From contig CAJYPK010000027.1 of the NCBI GenBank assembly GCA_913776615.1, positions 34,337-98,336 of the forward strand: DNA of 64,000 bases. The letters run 5' to 3'. The position numbers were made by a program, and so were the translations under genes. How positions within the stretch are numbered: position 1 is the stretch's first letter; each line of letters begins with the position of its first letter. This stretch comes from an uncultured Hymenobacter sp. GTDB lineage: Bacteria; Bacteroidota; Bacteroidia; Cytophagales; Hymenobacteraceae. The notes under the pieces were generated by a model, which ran no database searches, was not told the DNA's origin, and was given only the letters and a program-made list of their open reading frames with translations. This document shows positions 32,502 to 40,593 of this stretch, piece after piece.

Positions 32502-32801
32502 ATGCACCGCCCCAAGATTTCCCTGCGCGACGCGGCCACCGGCAAGCGGGTGCGCGTCAACGAATTCCGGCCCGGCGACGCGCTGGTCGCGGCCCCGCAG
32601 CCCATTCTGGGCTACTGCTACACCACCGACAACAACTGGACCGTGTACGTGGCCGGGTCCATGCCCCCGCACCTGCGCTCGGCCGTGGAAGAGGGCCACA
32701 CTGAGCGCGAGGTGCTGCTGGTGGCCGAGCTACCGGCCGGCATCCAGGAAATCACCCTGCCCGACCACCGCCACGAGTACTGCCTCCACCAAGCTGCCTA
32801 A
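32502..32801 (+). CDS. small early phage protein
   Basis: 99 residues of mainly beta character (ISLRDAATGKRVRVNEFRPGDALVAAPQPI and NWTVYVAGSM), ending in HRHEYCLHQAA. Unknown function. It ends 6 bp before the next start. Confidence 0.6.
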   Translation: MHRPKISLRDAATGKRVRVNEFRPGDALVAAPQPILGYCYTTDNNWTVYVAGSMPPHLRSAVEEGHTEREVLLVAELPAGIQEITLPDHRHEYCLHQAA

Positions 32802-32807
32802 GCGCCC

Positions 32808-33209
32808 ATGCAAGCAAGTGACCTGGCCACGGCTGGCCTCCTCGACGAGTACATGCGCGCCGTGCTCTCGCGCCTCGACCACCTGGCCCCGCCGCCCCCC
32901 GGCCCGGCCGAGGTGGTGCTCTACAGCGTGGCCAAGCTGGCCCAGGTGCTCGACGTGCACGTGGAAACCGTGCGCCTCTGGCTTAACAAGGGCAAGCGCG
33001 GGCGCAGTGGCCAGCCTATCAAGCTGCGGGCCTTTCGCTTCACGAGCGAGCCGCGCATTCCCTGGCCCGCGCTGCTGGCCTACGAGCGGGGTGAGGACTT
33101 TGACCTCGCCAGCCTGCCCGCGCCGCTGCTGCTGCCCCCGGCCGAGCTGGAGCCCGCGCCCCTGCCCAAGCTCACCACGCCCGACGTCGTGCTGCGGGTG
33201 GCTTCCTGA
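32808..33209 (+). CDS. HTH protein, excisionase-like candidate
   Basis: 133 residues. The segment VAKLAQVLDVHVETVRLWLN is a helix-turn-helix of the HTH_17/MerR excisionase type, followed by the basic wing KGKRGRSGQPIKLRAFRF. A Pro/Leu-rich tail follows. Small DNA-binding proteins of this kind act as excisionases or early regulators; the position in the early operon fits both. It is not adjacent to the integrase, which is at the other end of the accessory block. Confidence 0.65.
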   Translation: MQASDLATAGLLDEYMRAVLSRLDHLAPPPPGPAEVVLYSVAKLAQVLDVHVETVRLWLNKGKRGRSGQPIKLRAFRFTSEPRIPWPALLAYERGEDFDLASLPAPLLLPPAELEPAPLPKLTTPDVVLRVAS

Positions 33210-33243
33210 TTGCTGCTTTCACTCACCCTTTTCCTCCGTACGT

Positions 33244-33537
33244 ATGTCGATTGAAACCCTGACCGGCGACGAGTTTACCGGCCTTACCCTGCCGGAGCAC
33301 GACGAGGCGCTGGCCCTCTACGCCGAGGCCGTGAGCGGCCAGGCCCAGGCCCTGCGCGAGCTAGAACCCTGCACCACTGCCCACGAGGATTGCCTCGACA
33401 AGATGGCCCGGCTGCTGACCCTGCGCAAGGTGCACCAAGTGCGCCGCCAGGAAATGGAAGACGATGAGCGCTTCGCCTCGCGCTCGGTGGGGGAGCAGTA
33501 CTTGGAAAACGAGCGTAATCCCCACCTCGTGTCATGA
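33244..33537 (+). CDS. small helical early phage protein
   Basis: 97 residues from ATG 33244, largely helical (LPEHDEALALYAEAVSGQAQ and CLDKMARLLTLRKVHQVRRQ). Unknown function. Its stop overlaps the next start (ATGA), indicating coupling. Confidence 0.65.
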   Translation: MSIETLTGDEFTGLTLPEHDEALALYAEAVSGQAQALRELEPCTTAHEDCLDKMARLLTLRKVHQVRRQEMEDDERFASRSVGEQYLENERNPHLVS

Positions 33538-33881
33538 GCCAGGTCAACGTGTATTCCTCGGCCCCCGAGACAACGCAACTGGCCTGCGCCTTCCAGAATG
33601 CGCGCCGGGCGGGCTTGGGCGTGGTGGTGCTGCCTATCGCCCAGCTACCGGCCGTCGGCACCACCCGCAAGGAGCTGCTGCGCCTGCGCGACCAGTTGCT
33701 TGAGGTGACCCAGCTACTGGCTAACATCGGCCTTAAGCTGGATTTGTTTGAGACGGGCCAGCTCGTGCCCGACGTGGGGGAGGAGCCGGGCTTGCGGGCT
33801 GAGCGCGATAGCCTGTTCGCCCGCCAGCGCGGGCTACTGGCCAGCATTAAGGCGCTGGGGGGAGGGGAGCGCGATGGTTGA
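33534..33881 (+). CDS. small early phage protein
   Basis: 115 residues. It has a short beta segment (VNVYSSAPE) followed by a helical region (RKELLRLRDQLLEVTQLLAN) and a C-terminal helix (ERDSLFARQRGLLASIKAL). Unknown function; coupled to the preceding gene. Confidence 0.6.
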   Translation: MSQVNVYSSAPETTQLACAFQNARRAGLGVVVLPIAQLPAVGTTRKELLRLRDQLLEVTQLLANIGLKLDLFETGQLVPDVGEEPGLRAERDSLFARQRGLLASIKALGGGERDG

Positions 33882-33913
33882 GCCGCTACCCCGGCCGGAG
33901 TCGGCCCCACGCC

Positions 33914-34117
33914 ATGCGTAGCCTGCCCCAGCTTCAGCGCGACGTGCGCGAGGTGGAAAACGAGTTGCGCCTGGCCCGCAACCGCCTCCGGCACTACGAG
34001 ACCCTCGACGAGCATGCGCTGGCCGCCGACGCCCGGCGCGTGGTCGAGGGGCACGAAAAACTTATTGCCACGCTCACGGCGCAGATCAGCGCTTTGACTC
34101 TTTCCCTTTTCGTCTAA
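33914..34117 (+). CDS. small coiled-coil early phage protein
   Basis: 67 residues from ATG 33914 (MRSLPQLQRDVREVENELRL). It is entirely helical with heptad-like hydrophobics and looks like a short coiled coil. A TTG at 33878 would add 12 residues with poor composition. Unknown function. Confidence 0.55.
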   Translation: MRSLPQLQRDVREVENELRLARNRLRHYETLDEHALAADARRVVEGHEKLIATLTAQISALTLSLFV

Positions 34118-34230
34118 CGAGGACACGCAGCGCCCGCCTCTTCCCGGTCGGCCCGGGCTGCTGCGGATGCCGGCTCGACGCCGGCCAGGGGAGCACAGGG
34201 CCTGCACGCAGGTTCGGCCGGCGGTGGATT

Positions 34231-35640
34231 TTGGCCCGTCCATACCGCCGCCGGCCACTTCTTTTTTCCACGTTTCAACTTGCCCGAAGCTTGTTGCCGC
34301 TACCCTACACCCCCAGCGCTGCCCAGCGCCAGCTGGTCGCCTACCTCAAAAAGCTGCAAGGCCAGCTCCCGGCCCAGGTGCGCACGCGCACCGTCAAGGG
34401 CGTCACCCAGCACTACCTGGTGCGCCCGAAGGCCATCAGCGACGGGGCCCGCACCACCGCCCGGCTGCTGCTCGTCTACGTGCTGGAGGCCGTGATCCAG
34501 CTGCGCCGGGTGCCGCTGCTGCTGGAGCCCGCCACCGATGCGGCGCCCGGGCAGCGCACCCCGCCGCCGGTGGCCACCAACTGCGAGGCCCTGGCCCGCG
34601 CCCGGGGCATCTCGGCCCGCGCCATCCGCGACCACCTCCAGGAGCTGTTGAAAATCGGGGTGATCACCCGCAAGAACAACCGGGGCTGGCAGGCCAATTT
34701 TGAGCTCTACGTAGCCCCGGAGTTCGTGTGGGCAAAACCTGCCCAGAACGCCCCGGAAGGGCCAAAAAAGCGCCAATATGCGCCCTTGCCACCCTCGGCG
34801 GAAGCAACAAACTTTCCGCCTATATTAGGACAGGATAGACAAGCTACAAGGAAAGTTGAAATAGGCCGTGTGGAAAAGTTAGTTGGTCCAACGCCCCCGG
34901 CTTCGGCAGGCGAATTGACTGGCAACACAGGGCCGCAGCAGGCGCCGAAAACCGCCCCCCCACGGCCTGCAACGCCCCGCCAGGCGTCGAAAGCAGGGGC
35001 GGGGGGGCCGGCGGCCGCGCCGGTGGCCCAGGTGCAGGCCGAGCGCCTGGGCTGGGTCACCCAAGCCTGGCGCTACGCCCACAAGCGGCTCTACCCGGGT
35101 CGCCGCTTCAGCGAGCAGGAGCACGAAAAGGCGCTCGAAGCCATCTGGTATGGCACCTACCGGGGCTTTGGGCTGGAGGCCACTCCGGCCGAGTGGCAGC
35201 GCTACCACAACGAGGTACTGCACCGCATCGACCTCGTGGCCCGCTACTTAGCGCGCCATCCCGACAAGTCCCTGCCCAGCCCCTACGCCGAATTCGTGCG
35301 GGGGGCGGGCTACTTCGACGCCGAAAACACCCGCGGCTTTGCCGGTACCGACGCCTGGCTGGCCCGGGCCGAGGCCGTCAACCGCGAGCGCACCATCACC
35401 CGGGCGCTGCTCAAGGCCCGCCAGCAGCTCAAGGCCCACCGCCTGGGCATCGCCCCCAAGCGGGTGCAGGCGCTGACCAACGTGCAGCTCTTCCGCCACC
35501 ACGAGGCCAAGCTGCGCGCCTACGGCCCCGAGGTGCTCCAGCGCTACTACGCCCAGGTCGCCAACCCCACCGCCCCCACGGCCGAGCGCATCGCCTTCAC
35601 GCCCCTGGCCCCGGCTGGCCAGCGGTCTGCTCACTACTAA
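34231..35640 (+). CDS. winged-helix phage replication-type protein
   Basis: About 469 residues from TTG 34231; the start is uncertain. The N-terminal part contains a winged-helix-like segment (ALARARGISARAIRDHLQELLKIGVITRKNN, about 125-155). A low-complexity linker encoded by a locally AT-richer stretch follows (about 34795-34880). The C-terminal half is helical with WRYAHKRLYPGRRFSEQEHEKA and RYLARHPDKSLPSPYAEFVRG. This layout resembles phage replication initiators of the lambda O type, in which the origin lies inside the linker-coding DNA. A GGAAAGTTG/CAACTTTCC-type inverted pair is visible in that stretch. The role in replication is inference; it may instead be a regulator. Confidence 0.7.
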   Translation: MARPYRRRPLLFSTFQLARSLLPLPYTPSAAQRQLVAYLKKLQGQLPAQVRTRTVKGVTQHYLVRPKAISDGARTTARLLLVYVLEAVIQLRRVPLLLEPATDAAPGQRTPPPVATNCEALARARGISARAIRDHLQELLKIGVITRKNNRGWQANFELYVAPEFVWAKPAQNAPEGPKKRQYAPLPPSAEATNFPPILGQDRQATRKVEIGRVEKLVGPTPPASAGELTGNTGPQQAPKTAPPRPATPRQASKAGAGGPAAAPVAQVQAERLGWVTQAWRYAHKRLYPGRRFSEQEHEKALEAIWYGTYRGFGLEATPAEWQRYHNEVLHRIDLVARYLARHPDKSLPSPYAEFVRGAGYFDAENTRGFAGTDAWLARAEAVNRERTITRALLKARQQLKAHRLGIAPKRVQALTNVQLFRHHEAKLRAYGPEVLQRYYAQVANPTAPTAERIAFTPLAPAGQRSAHY

Positions 35641-35667
35641 TTCGCTTATCTACTTCCCCTTATCCCC

Positions 35668-35937
35668 ATGAGCTACACCCGCTCCGCCTCGGTCCAACAG
35701 ATGATCGACAATGCCGAAACCAAGCTGCTGATCTACTTTCTCGACGGCAACGTGCGCACCCAGTACGGGCGCCACAACTTCAAATCCAACCGGCCCGCCC
35801 GCAACCCGCGGGCGGTGGAAATCCGCCGCCACGAGCGTAGTATTGCCAAAAATGCGCCCTTCATCAAGGTGGCCATGATCTACGATCTGCGCGATGGCCA
35901 CGAGATTGCCCGCTTCAAAAAGGGGCAATGGCTATGA
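35668..35937 (+). CDS. small phage protein
   Basis: 89 residues (MSYTRSASVQQMIDNAETKL). Short beta-strand character in KLLIYFLDGNVRTQYG and a basic middle. Unknown function. Its stop codon overlaps the next start. Confidence 0.65.
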   Translation: MSYTRSASVQQMIDNAETKLLIYFLDGNVRTQYGRHNFKSNRPARNPRAVEIRRHERSIAKNAPFIKVAMIYDLRDGHEIARFKKGQWL

Positions 35938-36305
35938 GACTACCCTATCTCGATCAGAAGATTCCCCTGCACTGGGGCGAGGCCGGGCAGCTGGCCCACG
36001 CCATCGAGTGGGTGCTGACCCGGCAGCTCCTGCCCCCCGAGCGGCCAACCTTGACCATGGCGCTCAGCTTCGGCCCGCTCACCCGGGTGGGCACCCGCCT
36101 GCTGGCCCGCCAGCGGCAAGAGCAGCGCCGGGTGGGCAAGCCGCCGCGCAAGCCCCGGCTCTTCACCCTGCGCTACGACGAGGTGGCGGCCCTGCTGGTC
36201 ATTTTGCCCCTGGCCCCCGCGGCGGGCGCGGCCTGGGGCGAGGTGCAGCGCGTGAGCTTAAATCTGGAACAGTATATCACCTTTGCTCCCGGGGCCTCCT
36301 CCTAG
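35934..36305 (+). CDS. phage protein of unknown function
   Basis: 123 residues from the ATG overlapping the previous stop (ATGA at 35934); an ATG two codons earlier is also possible. Contains a helix (HAIEWVLTRQLL), a long basic stretch (GTRLLARQRQEQRRVGKPPRKPRLF) and an Ala/Leu-rich end. Unknown function. Confidence 0.62.
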   Translation: MRLPYLDQKIPLHWGEAGQLAHAIEWVLTRQLLPPERPTLTMALSFGPLTRVGTRLLARQRQEQRRVGKPPRKPRLFTLRYDEVAALLVILPLAPAAGAAWGEVQRVSLNLEQYITFAPGASS

Positions 36306-36328
36306 GCGCTTTCACTCGCTCAGGCAGG

Positions 36329-36820
36329 ATGCGTGCGTTTTTACTGAACAATTACCGGGCTACGCTGCTCGCAGTAGGTGGCGTCCTGCTGAGTGGCTGG
36401 GGCTGCATGTGCTACCTCGCCTGTACCCAGTGGAGAGAATGGTCTCCCCAAACGGAGATTGTCTTCGACACCCCCGCCTTTTTGCTGCCTTTCCTGGCGG
36501 CCGGGCTGTTTGGGGTGGCGGACTATATAACTACCCCCGGGTACCGGCGGCTGAGTGAAGCAGCGGGCAACCTGTGCCTGGGGGCTAGTCTGCTGCTGGC
36601 CGTGCTACTCACGTTCCTGGTAGGAGGTGACGTAGCAGCCGGTAACTGGTACGGACAAGAGAGCGGTAAGCAGCTCGTCATGCTGGGGCTGCTCAGCGGG
36701 AGCGCCGGCTTGGTGGGCTGGCTGCACCACCACCACAAGGGGCGAGCTACCGTCTCCAAGCTACAACAAGGCCAGGCGCTCCATCACCTGGTCGAGGGTG
36801 AGAAAGCCCCGGGCAAATAG
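36329..36820 (+). CDS. small integral membrane protein
   Basis: 163 residues with four apparent membrane helices: about 11-29 (LLAVGGVLLSGWGCMCYLA), 50-69 (FLLPFLAAGLFGVADY), 83-101 (LCLGASLLLAVLLTFLVGG) and 115-132 (LVMLGLLSGSAGLVGWL). A His-rich segment follows (HHHHKGR). Unknown function; possibly a superinfection-exclusion or host-takeover protein. The 3' end overlaps a small gene on the other strand. Confidence 0.62.
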   Translation: MRAFLLNNYRATLLAVGGVLLSGWGCMCYLACTQWREWSPQTEIVFDTPAFLLPFLAAGLFGVADYITTPGYRRLSEAAGNLCLGASLLLAVLLTFLVGGDVAAGNWYGQESGKQLVMLGLLSGSAGLVGWLHHHHKGRATVSKLQQGQALHHLVEGEKAPGK

Positions 36821-36934
36821 GTCCAGCAAGGCGCGCTCGTGCTGCTGTGTCGTGCTGGGGTCGGTGACTACGGTGCACCGCCGGCGCTGGGCCGGGGCTG
36901 GGTGGGAGCGATGGAGGAAGGAGAGGAAGCGCAT
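36761..36934 (-). CDS. 57-residue antisense protein candidate
   Basis: A short minus-strand ORF from ATG 36934: MRFLSFLHRSHPAPAQRRR at the start and an amphipathic helix RALLDLFARGFLTLDQVMERL at the end. The helix resembles a SHOCT-like or oligomerisation motif. It is divergent from the serine recombinase gene and overlaps the end of the membrane-protein gene. The composition is plausible, but there is no independent support. Confidence 0.35.
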   Translation of the reverse strand: MRFLSFLHRSHPAPAQRRRCTVVTDPSTTQQHERALLDLFARGFLTLDQVMERLALL

Positions 36935-37039
36935 GGTTTAAAGTTCGGCTAGGTGCCGAGCGTCCACCAGCGCTTCTCGGCCAAGCCACCCAAACGCTAG
37001 GTGGAAGCTGGTGCCTTCTGTGTAAGAGATTTTCGTGCC

Positions 37040-37120
37040 ACTGTCTCAAAAAAAGTATTGCGAAAAAACACCCCGAAAACGGCCCCGTCCGGGCCATTTT
37101 TCTTTCCTGAAAACTGTCTC
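37040..37120. promoter_or_regulatory. ACTGTCTC direct repeats upstream of the recombinase
   Basis: ACTGTCTC at 37040-37047 and 37113-37120, 73 bp apart (about seven helical turns). Both are followed by an A-rich run. They sit in the 197-bp gap before the serine recombinase and could be a recombination or operator site. A weak hairpin (GGCCC/GGGCC plus ATTTTT) lies between them. Confidence 0.35.
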
Positions 37121-37131
37121 CCAAAAACCGG

Positions 37132-37785
37132 ATGGATAAGTTGACACACGAGCCCCCCGTGCCGGTGGTGCTCTTCGCCCGGGTGAGCAGCGAGGCCCAG
37201 GACTTCGGCCGGCAGCTGCGCGATCTGGAGCGCCACGCCACCCGCGCCGGCTACCAGGTGGTGGCCACGATTGCCGAGAAGCTCTCGGGCTCGCGCCGCA
37301 GCCGGGCCAAGCGCCCCGACCTCGACCAGCTGCTGGCCCTGGCCCGCGGCGGCACCGTGCGCCAGGTACTCGTAACCGAGCTGAGCCGGCTGGGCCGCCG
37401 CGCCCGCGAGGTGCGCCAGGTGGTCGAGGAGCTGGCCGACCTGAAGGTGTCGGTCTTTGCCCTCAACATTCAGCTGGGCTCGCTGCTGCCCGACGGCAAG
37501 CCCAACCCCATTGCCCGCCTCGTGATGACCGTGCTCATGGAGGTGGACGAGATGGAAACCGAGCGCCTGGGCCACCGCATCAAGAGCGGCCAGGAAAAAG
37601 CCTACGCGGCCGGCGCGCAGAAGGGCCGCCCGGTGGGTACGGTACAAGATGCAAAGAAGCTGGTAGCTAAATACCCGAAAGTGGTCAAATATTTGGAGAG
37701 CGGGCTGAGCGTGCGCGAAATTGCTGGGCTGGCTCACTGTTCAACTAATACGGTGCTGAAAGTCAAGGCCGCACTTTCGTCCTAA
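37132..37785 (+). CDS. serine recombinase (resolvase/invertase)
   Basis: A 217-residue recombinase. The catalytic domain has VVLFARVSSEAQDFGRQLRD with the nucleophile serine (about residue 20) and LVTELSRLGRRAREVRQ with the conserved arginines. The long E-helix (MTVLMEVDEMETERLGHRI) leads to a C-terminal HTH (YLESGLSVREIAGLAHCSTN). Serine resolvases and invertases recombine DNA at short sites. A tyrosine integrase already accounts for integration, so this enzyme may invert or resolve DNA within the phage, for example at tail-fibre genes. No matching inverted repeats were found by eye. Confidence 0.88.
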   Translation: MDKLTHEPPVPVVLFARVSSEAQDFGRQLRDLERHATRAGYQVVATIAEKLSGSRRSRAKRPDLDQLLALARGGTVRQVLVTELSRLGRRAREVRQVVEELADLKVSVFALNIQLGSLLPDGKPNPIARLVMTVLMEVDEMETERLGHRIKSGQEKAYAAGAQKGRPVGTVQDAKKLVAKYPKVVKYLESGLSVREIAGLAHCSTNTVLKVKAALSS

Positions 37786-37813
37786 TTTCTGACGTTGCCT
37801 AGCTGAACCTTTG

Positions 37814-38353
37814 ATGAGGAATTCTACCCCCCTCGCCGTGAGCAAGCTCCCCACCTTTGCCATTCCCGTGCGCCCCCACGTGCGCCAATACATGCTGCAC
37901 GAATTTGGCGCGCAGCAGCCGCATCCCGTGCACCAAAATACGCTCATGGGACGTGTTGTGCGCATGAAAATTGAAAAATTGCCGTTCCGCCAGCTGCGCC
38001 CGGCCGAGAAACTGGAGGGCTCGACCTACCAGCTCACGCTGCCCACGGCCCTGCGCCACTATACGCTCACGGTTGAGGCTGCCAAGCAAATCGGGGAGAT
38101 GTTTGAAAAGCTCTTTCAGCAGGAGCTGATCATGTTCGTCAAGGGCCACATCGCGGCCAGCCAGAACGAGCGCGAGGCCCTGCGCCGCTTCTGCAAGCTC
38201 TACGACATCGACCCCTCAGATGCCGATTTGGAGATGCTGCGCAAAGTCTACCGCGACTACAAGGACAAGGTGCTGCGCGAGAACGGCCACTATAACTTAC
38301 TCTACGGCCCGGGCCGCGCCGAGCTGCTGAGCGACTACGCGATTGCGTCCTAA
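37814..38353 (+). CDS. phage protein of unknown function
   Basis: 179 residues from ATG 37814 (MRNSTPLAVSKLPTF). The N-terminal half has beta character (STYQLTLPTALRHYTLTVE), and the C-terminal half is helical and charged (REALRRFCKLYDIDPSDADL and EMLRKVYRDYKDKVL). Bacteroidota prophages carry similar proteins near the start of the structural region, but I cannot name the family. Confidence 0.65.
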   Translation: MRNSTPLAVSKLPTFAIPVRPHVRQYMLHEFGAQQPHPVHQNTLMGRVVRMKIEKLPFRQLRPAEKLEGSTYQLTLPTALRHYTLTVEAAKQIGEMFEKLFQQELIMFVKGHIAASQNEREALRRFCKLYDIDPSDADLEMLRKVYRDYKDKVLRENGHYNLLYGPGRAELLSDYAIAS

Positions 38354-38385
38354 AAAGGGGGTGGGGGGCAGCGTTCCTTTACCGC

Positions 38386-38853
38386 ATGCAAAACACACTG
38401 CCCGATTTTATCGCTTACTTCCGGGGGCTGGCCACCGCACACGTGGCGCTGCAGGATTTTGTGCTGGGGCCGACCTCGCGCATTATTGCCGGCTCCCGCG
38501 CCGAGCTGAAGTACCCGCTGCTCTGGCTGGAATTACCCTCGCTGGCCCTGCAAGACAAGGATAGCACCGCGCCCCAGGGTAAGCGGCACGCTGCCCTGGT
38601 AGTGCTCGACAGCGCCAGCAGCAGCTACGCGGACCAGGATGCCAAGTGGGCCAGCACGGAGGCCCTGGCCCTAGATGTGCTCAGCCGGATGCGCCACGAC
38701 TACAAGCAGCGCAAGTTTCTGGGCTTCGAGCTGGACGGCACCTTGCTCGAGGCCGTGGCCACGCTCACCCAGGCCGGCGAAATCGGCTGGCGCTTCGAGT
38801 TCAGTCTCACGGATTTTGTGCCACTTAAGTACGAGGCTGCCCGCTGGCAGTAA
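38386..38853 (+). CDS. phage structural protein, tail-completion-like candidate
   Basis: 155 residues (MQNTLPDFIAYFRGLATAHV). Mixed alpha/beta with GSRAELKYPLLWLELPSL, an acidic DSASSSYADQD loop and FEFSLTDFVPLKYE at the end. The shape and position (before large tail genes) suggest a tail terminator or a similar adaptor. The assignment is tentative. Confidence 0.55.
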   Translation: MQNTLPDFIAYFRGLATAHVALQDFVLGPTSRIIAGSRAELKYPLLWLELPSLALQDKDSTAPQGKRHAALVVLDSASSSYADQDAKWASTEALALDVLSRMRHDYKQRKFLGFELDGTLLEAVATLTQAGEIGWRFEFSLTDFVPLKYEAARWQ

Positions 38854-38859
38854 CCGGCT

Positions 38860-40593
38860 ATGTCGTTAGGCTTCATTGAGGTAAATACGACCTGGCGGGT
38901 CGTAGGCACTGGGGGCGGGGGCTCGACGGCCACCGGCAGCGGAACGGCCTTCAACATTGACACCCGGGTGATTGAGCAGTGGAGCACCACGCGCAACCTG
39001 GCTGTTTCAGACCCCGCGCCCGCCGACGTGCACCTGGCCGTCGGCGCGCTACTATACGTGTACTGCGACGAGGGCACGACCGCCACCAAATACTTTTACG
39101 ACGGGGGCACGGCTACCCGCACCGAAACCGAGGCCAACAGCGCCTATTGCGGCTACGTGCCCCCGGCTGCCTGTGACCTGGGTACGGCCAGCGTGCAGCA
39201 GCAGGTGGCCAGTGCCGGGGCGACGCTGACGGTGAGCTTCACCGGCACGGCGCACGGCACCATGCACTACGCCCTGGACGGGGGCGCGGAGCAGAGCAGC
39301 GCCGTATTCCGGCTGGTCGCCGGTGGCGCGCATACGGTGAGCCTGCGCGACGATGGCGTAGCGGACTGCACGCGCACGGTCAACGTGACAGTGGTGCTGC
39401 CCGCCCCGCCGCCGACCATCCCCACCGGTCCGCCGACGGGGCCGGCCCAGGGCGTAGATTTCGTGCAGCAACCGCTGTGGTATGCCGTAGCCGATGCCGT
39501 GGCCGGGGGCCGGGTTGAGCTGGAGCTGTTTGCCGAGTCGAGCCACGGGGCCGAGGATTTTGCCAGTGTCCTCGTGCTGCGCAAGGTCGCCGATGCCCAG
39601 GGCCACGCGGCCTTTCGCCTCGATACGCTGCTGCTGCCGCTGCTGCGGGCCTTCGTGCCGGCAGCGGCTACGACCACCCGCCGCTGCACCACCAACCTGC
39701 TCAACTACTACGTGCGCACGGCCGTCTACGACGCGGCCGGGGCGCCCACCTTCCAGGTAGGCCCCCTGCGCACGGCCCTACGGGGTGGGCTACCGGCCGA
39801 GTGGCAGGGTACCGATTACTTTGCGCTGCGCGCCGGCGACGCCTTTGCCCACTCGCCCGCTCTAAGCTGGCAACCTACTGGCCCGGGTACCTACGCCGCC
39901 AGCCAGGTCAAGGCCATCACGCGCCAGCAGCCCGAATGGCTGTTTTGGCTCTGTCCCACCGCGGCGACCGGCCTGCGCGTGGCCCGGGCCTACGATATGG
40001 GGGCGGGTACGGTGCCGGTTGTGGACTACGAGGCGCTGCCCGCCGCCCCGGCCCGGGGCTGGCGGCACCAGCTGCTGGCCATTCCCCTGGCCCCGGCCCG
40101 GCCCGGCTTTCTGCGGCTGATGGTGCAGGTAGAAACGCTGGCCGGCGAGGCGTTGAGCCTGCCGGCCTGGTACGCGTTCACGGGCGAAACGCCCCGCTCG
40201 CGCTACCTGCTCTTTACCAACTCGCTGGGCGCGGTGGACACGCTGCGCTGCGAGGGCCGTCTGGAAGCCACGCTCGAAGCCGTCACCGAGAAGGTGGAGT
40301 TGCCCGCCGTCGCCGGTACCGGCGCGCCCGCCGCCGACCGGCAACTGGCCGACCTCGCGGCCAGCCGCAAGCTCAAGCTCACCACCGGCTGGCTCACGGC
40401 CGCCGAGTTGGCCTGGATGCAGGAGCTGGTGCTCAGCCGCGAGCTGTGGCTGTCGGTGGCCGGCCAGCTGCGCCCGCTCGACTGGCCCAAGCGCAGCCTG
40501 GCCGTCTACAGCGACGAGCCGGGCCTGCGCAAGCTACAACTTGAATTCGACTACGCTTACGCCCCCACTGCCTATGCCCCTGGAACTTACTAG
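38860..40593 (+). CDS. phage tail-associated beta-rich protein
   Basis: A 577-residue beta-rich protein. It begins with GGGGSTATGSGTAFNIDTR and continues with a Ser/Thr/Gly-rich immunoglobulin-like region (about 105-190, VSFTGTAHGTMHYALDGGAE). A Pro/Thr-rich linker (PAPPPTIPTGPPTGPAQG) precedes a second structured half with repeated aromatic strands. The ends resemble receptor-binding or baseplate proteins. The next gene overlaps by 20 bp. Probably part of the tail tip that contacts the host envelope. Confidence 0.65.
   Translation: MSLGFIEVNTTWRVVGTGGGGSTATGSGTAFNIDTRVIEQWSTTRNLAVSDPAPADVHLAVGALLYVYCDEGTTATKYFYDGGTATRTETEANSAYCGYVPPAACDLGTASVQQQVASAGATLTVSFTGTAHGTMHYALDGGAEQSSAVFRLVAGGAHTVSLRDDGVADCTRTVNVTVVLPAPPPTIPTGPPTGPAQGVDFVQQPLWYAVADAVAGGRVELELFAESSHGAEDFASVLVLRKVADAQGHAAFRLDTLLLPLLRAFVPAAATTTRRCTTNLLNYYVRTAVYDAAGAPTFQVGPLRTALRGGLPAEWQGTDYFALRAGDAFAHSPALSWQPTGPGTYAASQVKAITRQQPEWLFWLCPTAATGLRVARAYDMGAGTVPVVDYEALPAAPARGWRHQLLAIPLAPARPGFLRLMVQVETLAGEALSLPAWYAFTGETPRSRYLLFTNSLGAVDTLRCEGRLEATLEAVTEKVELPAVAGTGAPAADRQLADLAASRKLKLTTGWLTAAELAWMQELVLSRELWLSVAGQLRPLDWPKRSLAVYSDEPGLRKLQLEFDYAYAPTAYAPGTY

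Noticed and set aside
36747..37241. 164-aa minus-strand frame before the serine recombinase
   Set aside because: Overlaps the recombinase start and is Ser/Pro/Arg-rich; the shorter frame 36761-36934 in another phase is more protein-like.
37132..37785. Serine recombinase as part of a diversity-generating or Tn3-type element
   Set aside because: No reverse transcriptase, no template/variable repeats, no transposase and no terminal inverted repeats around it were found.
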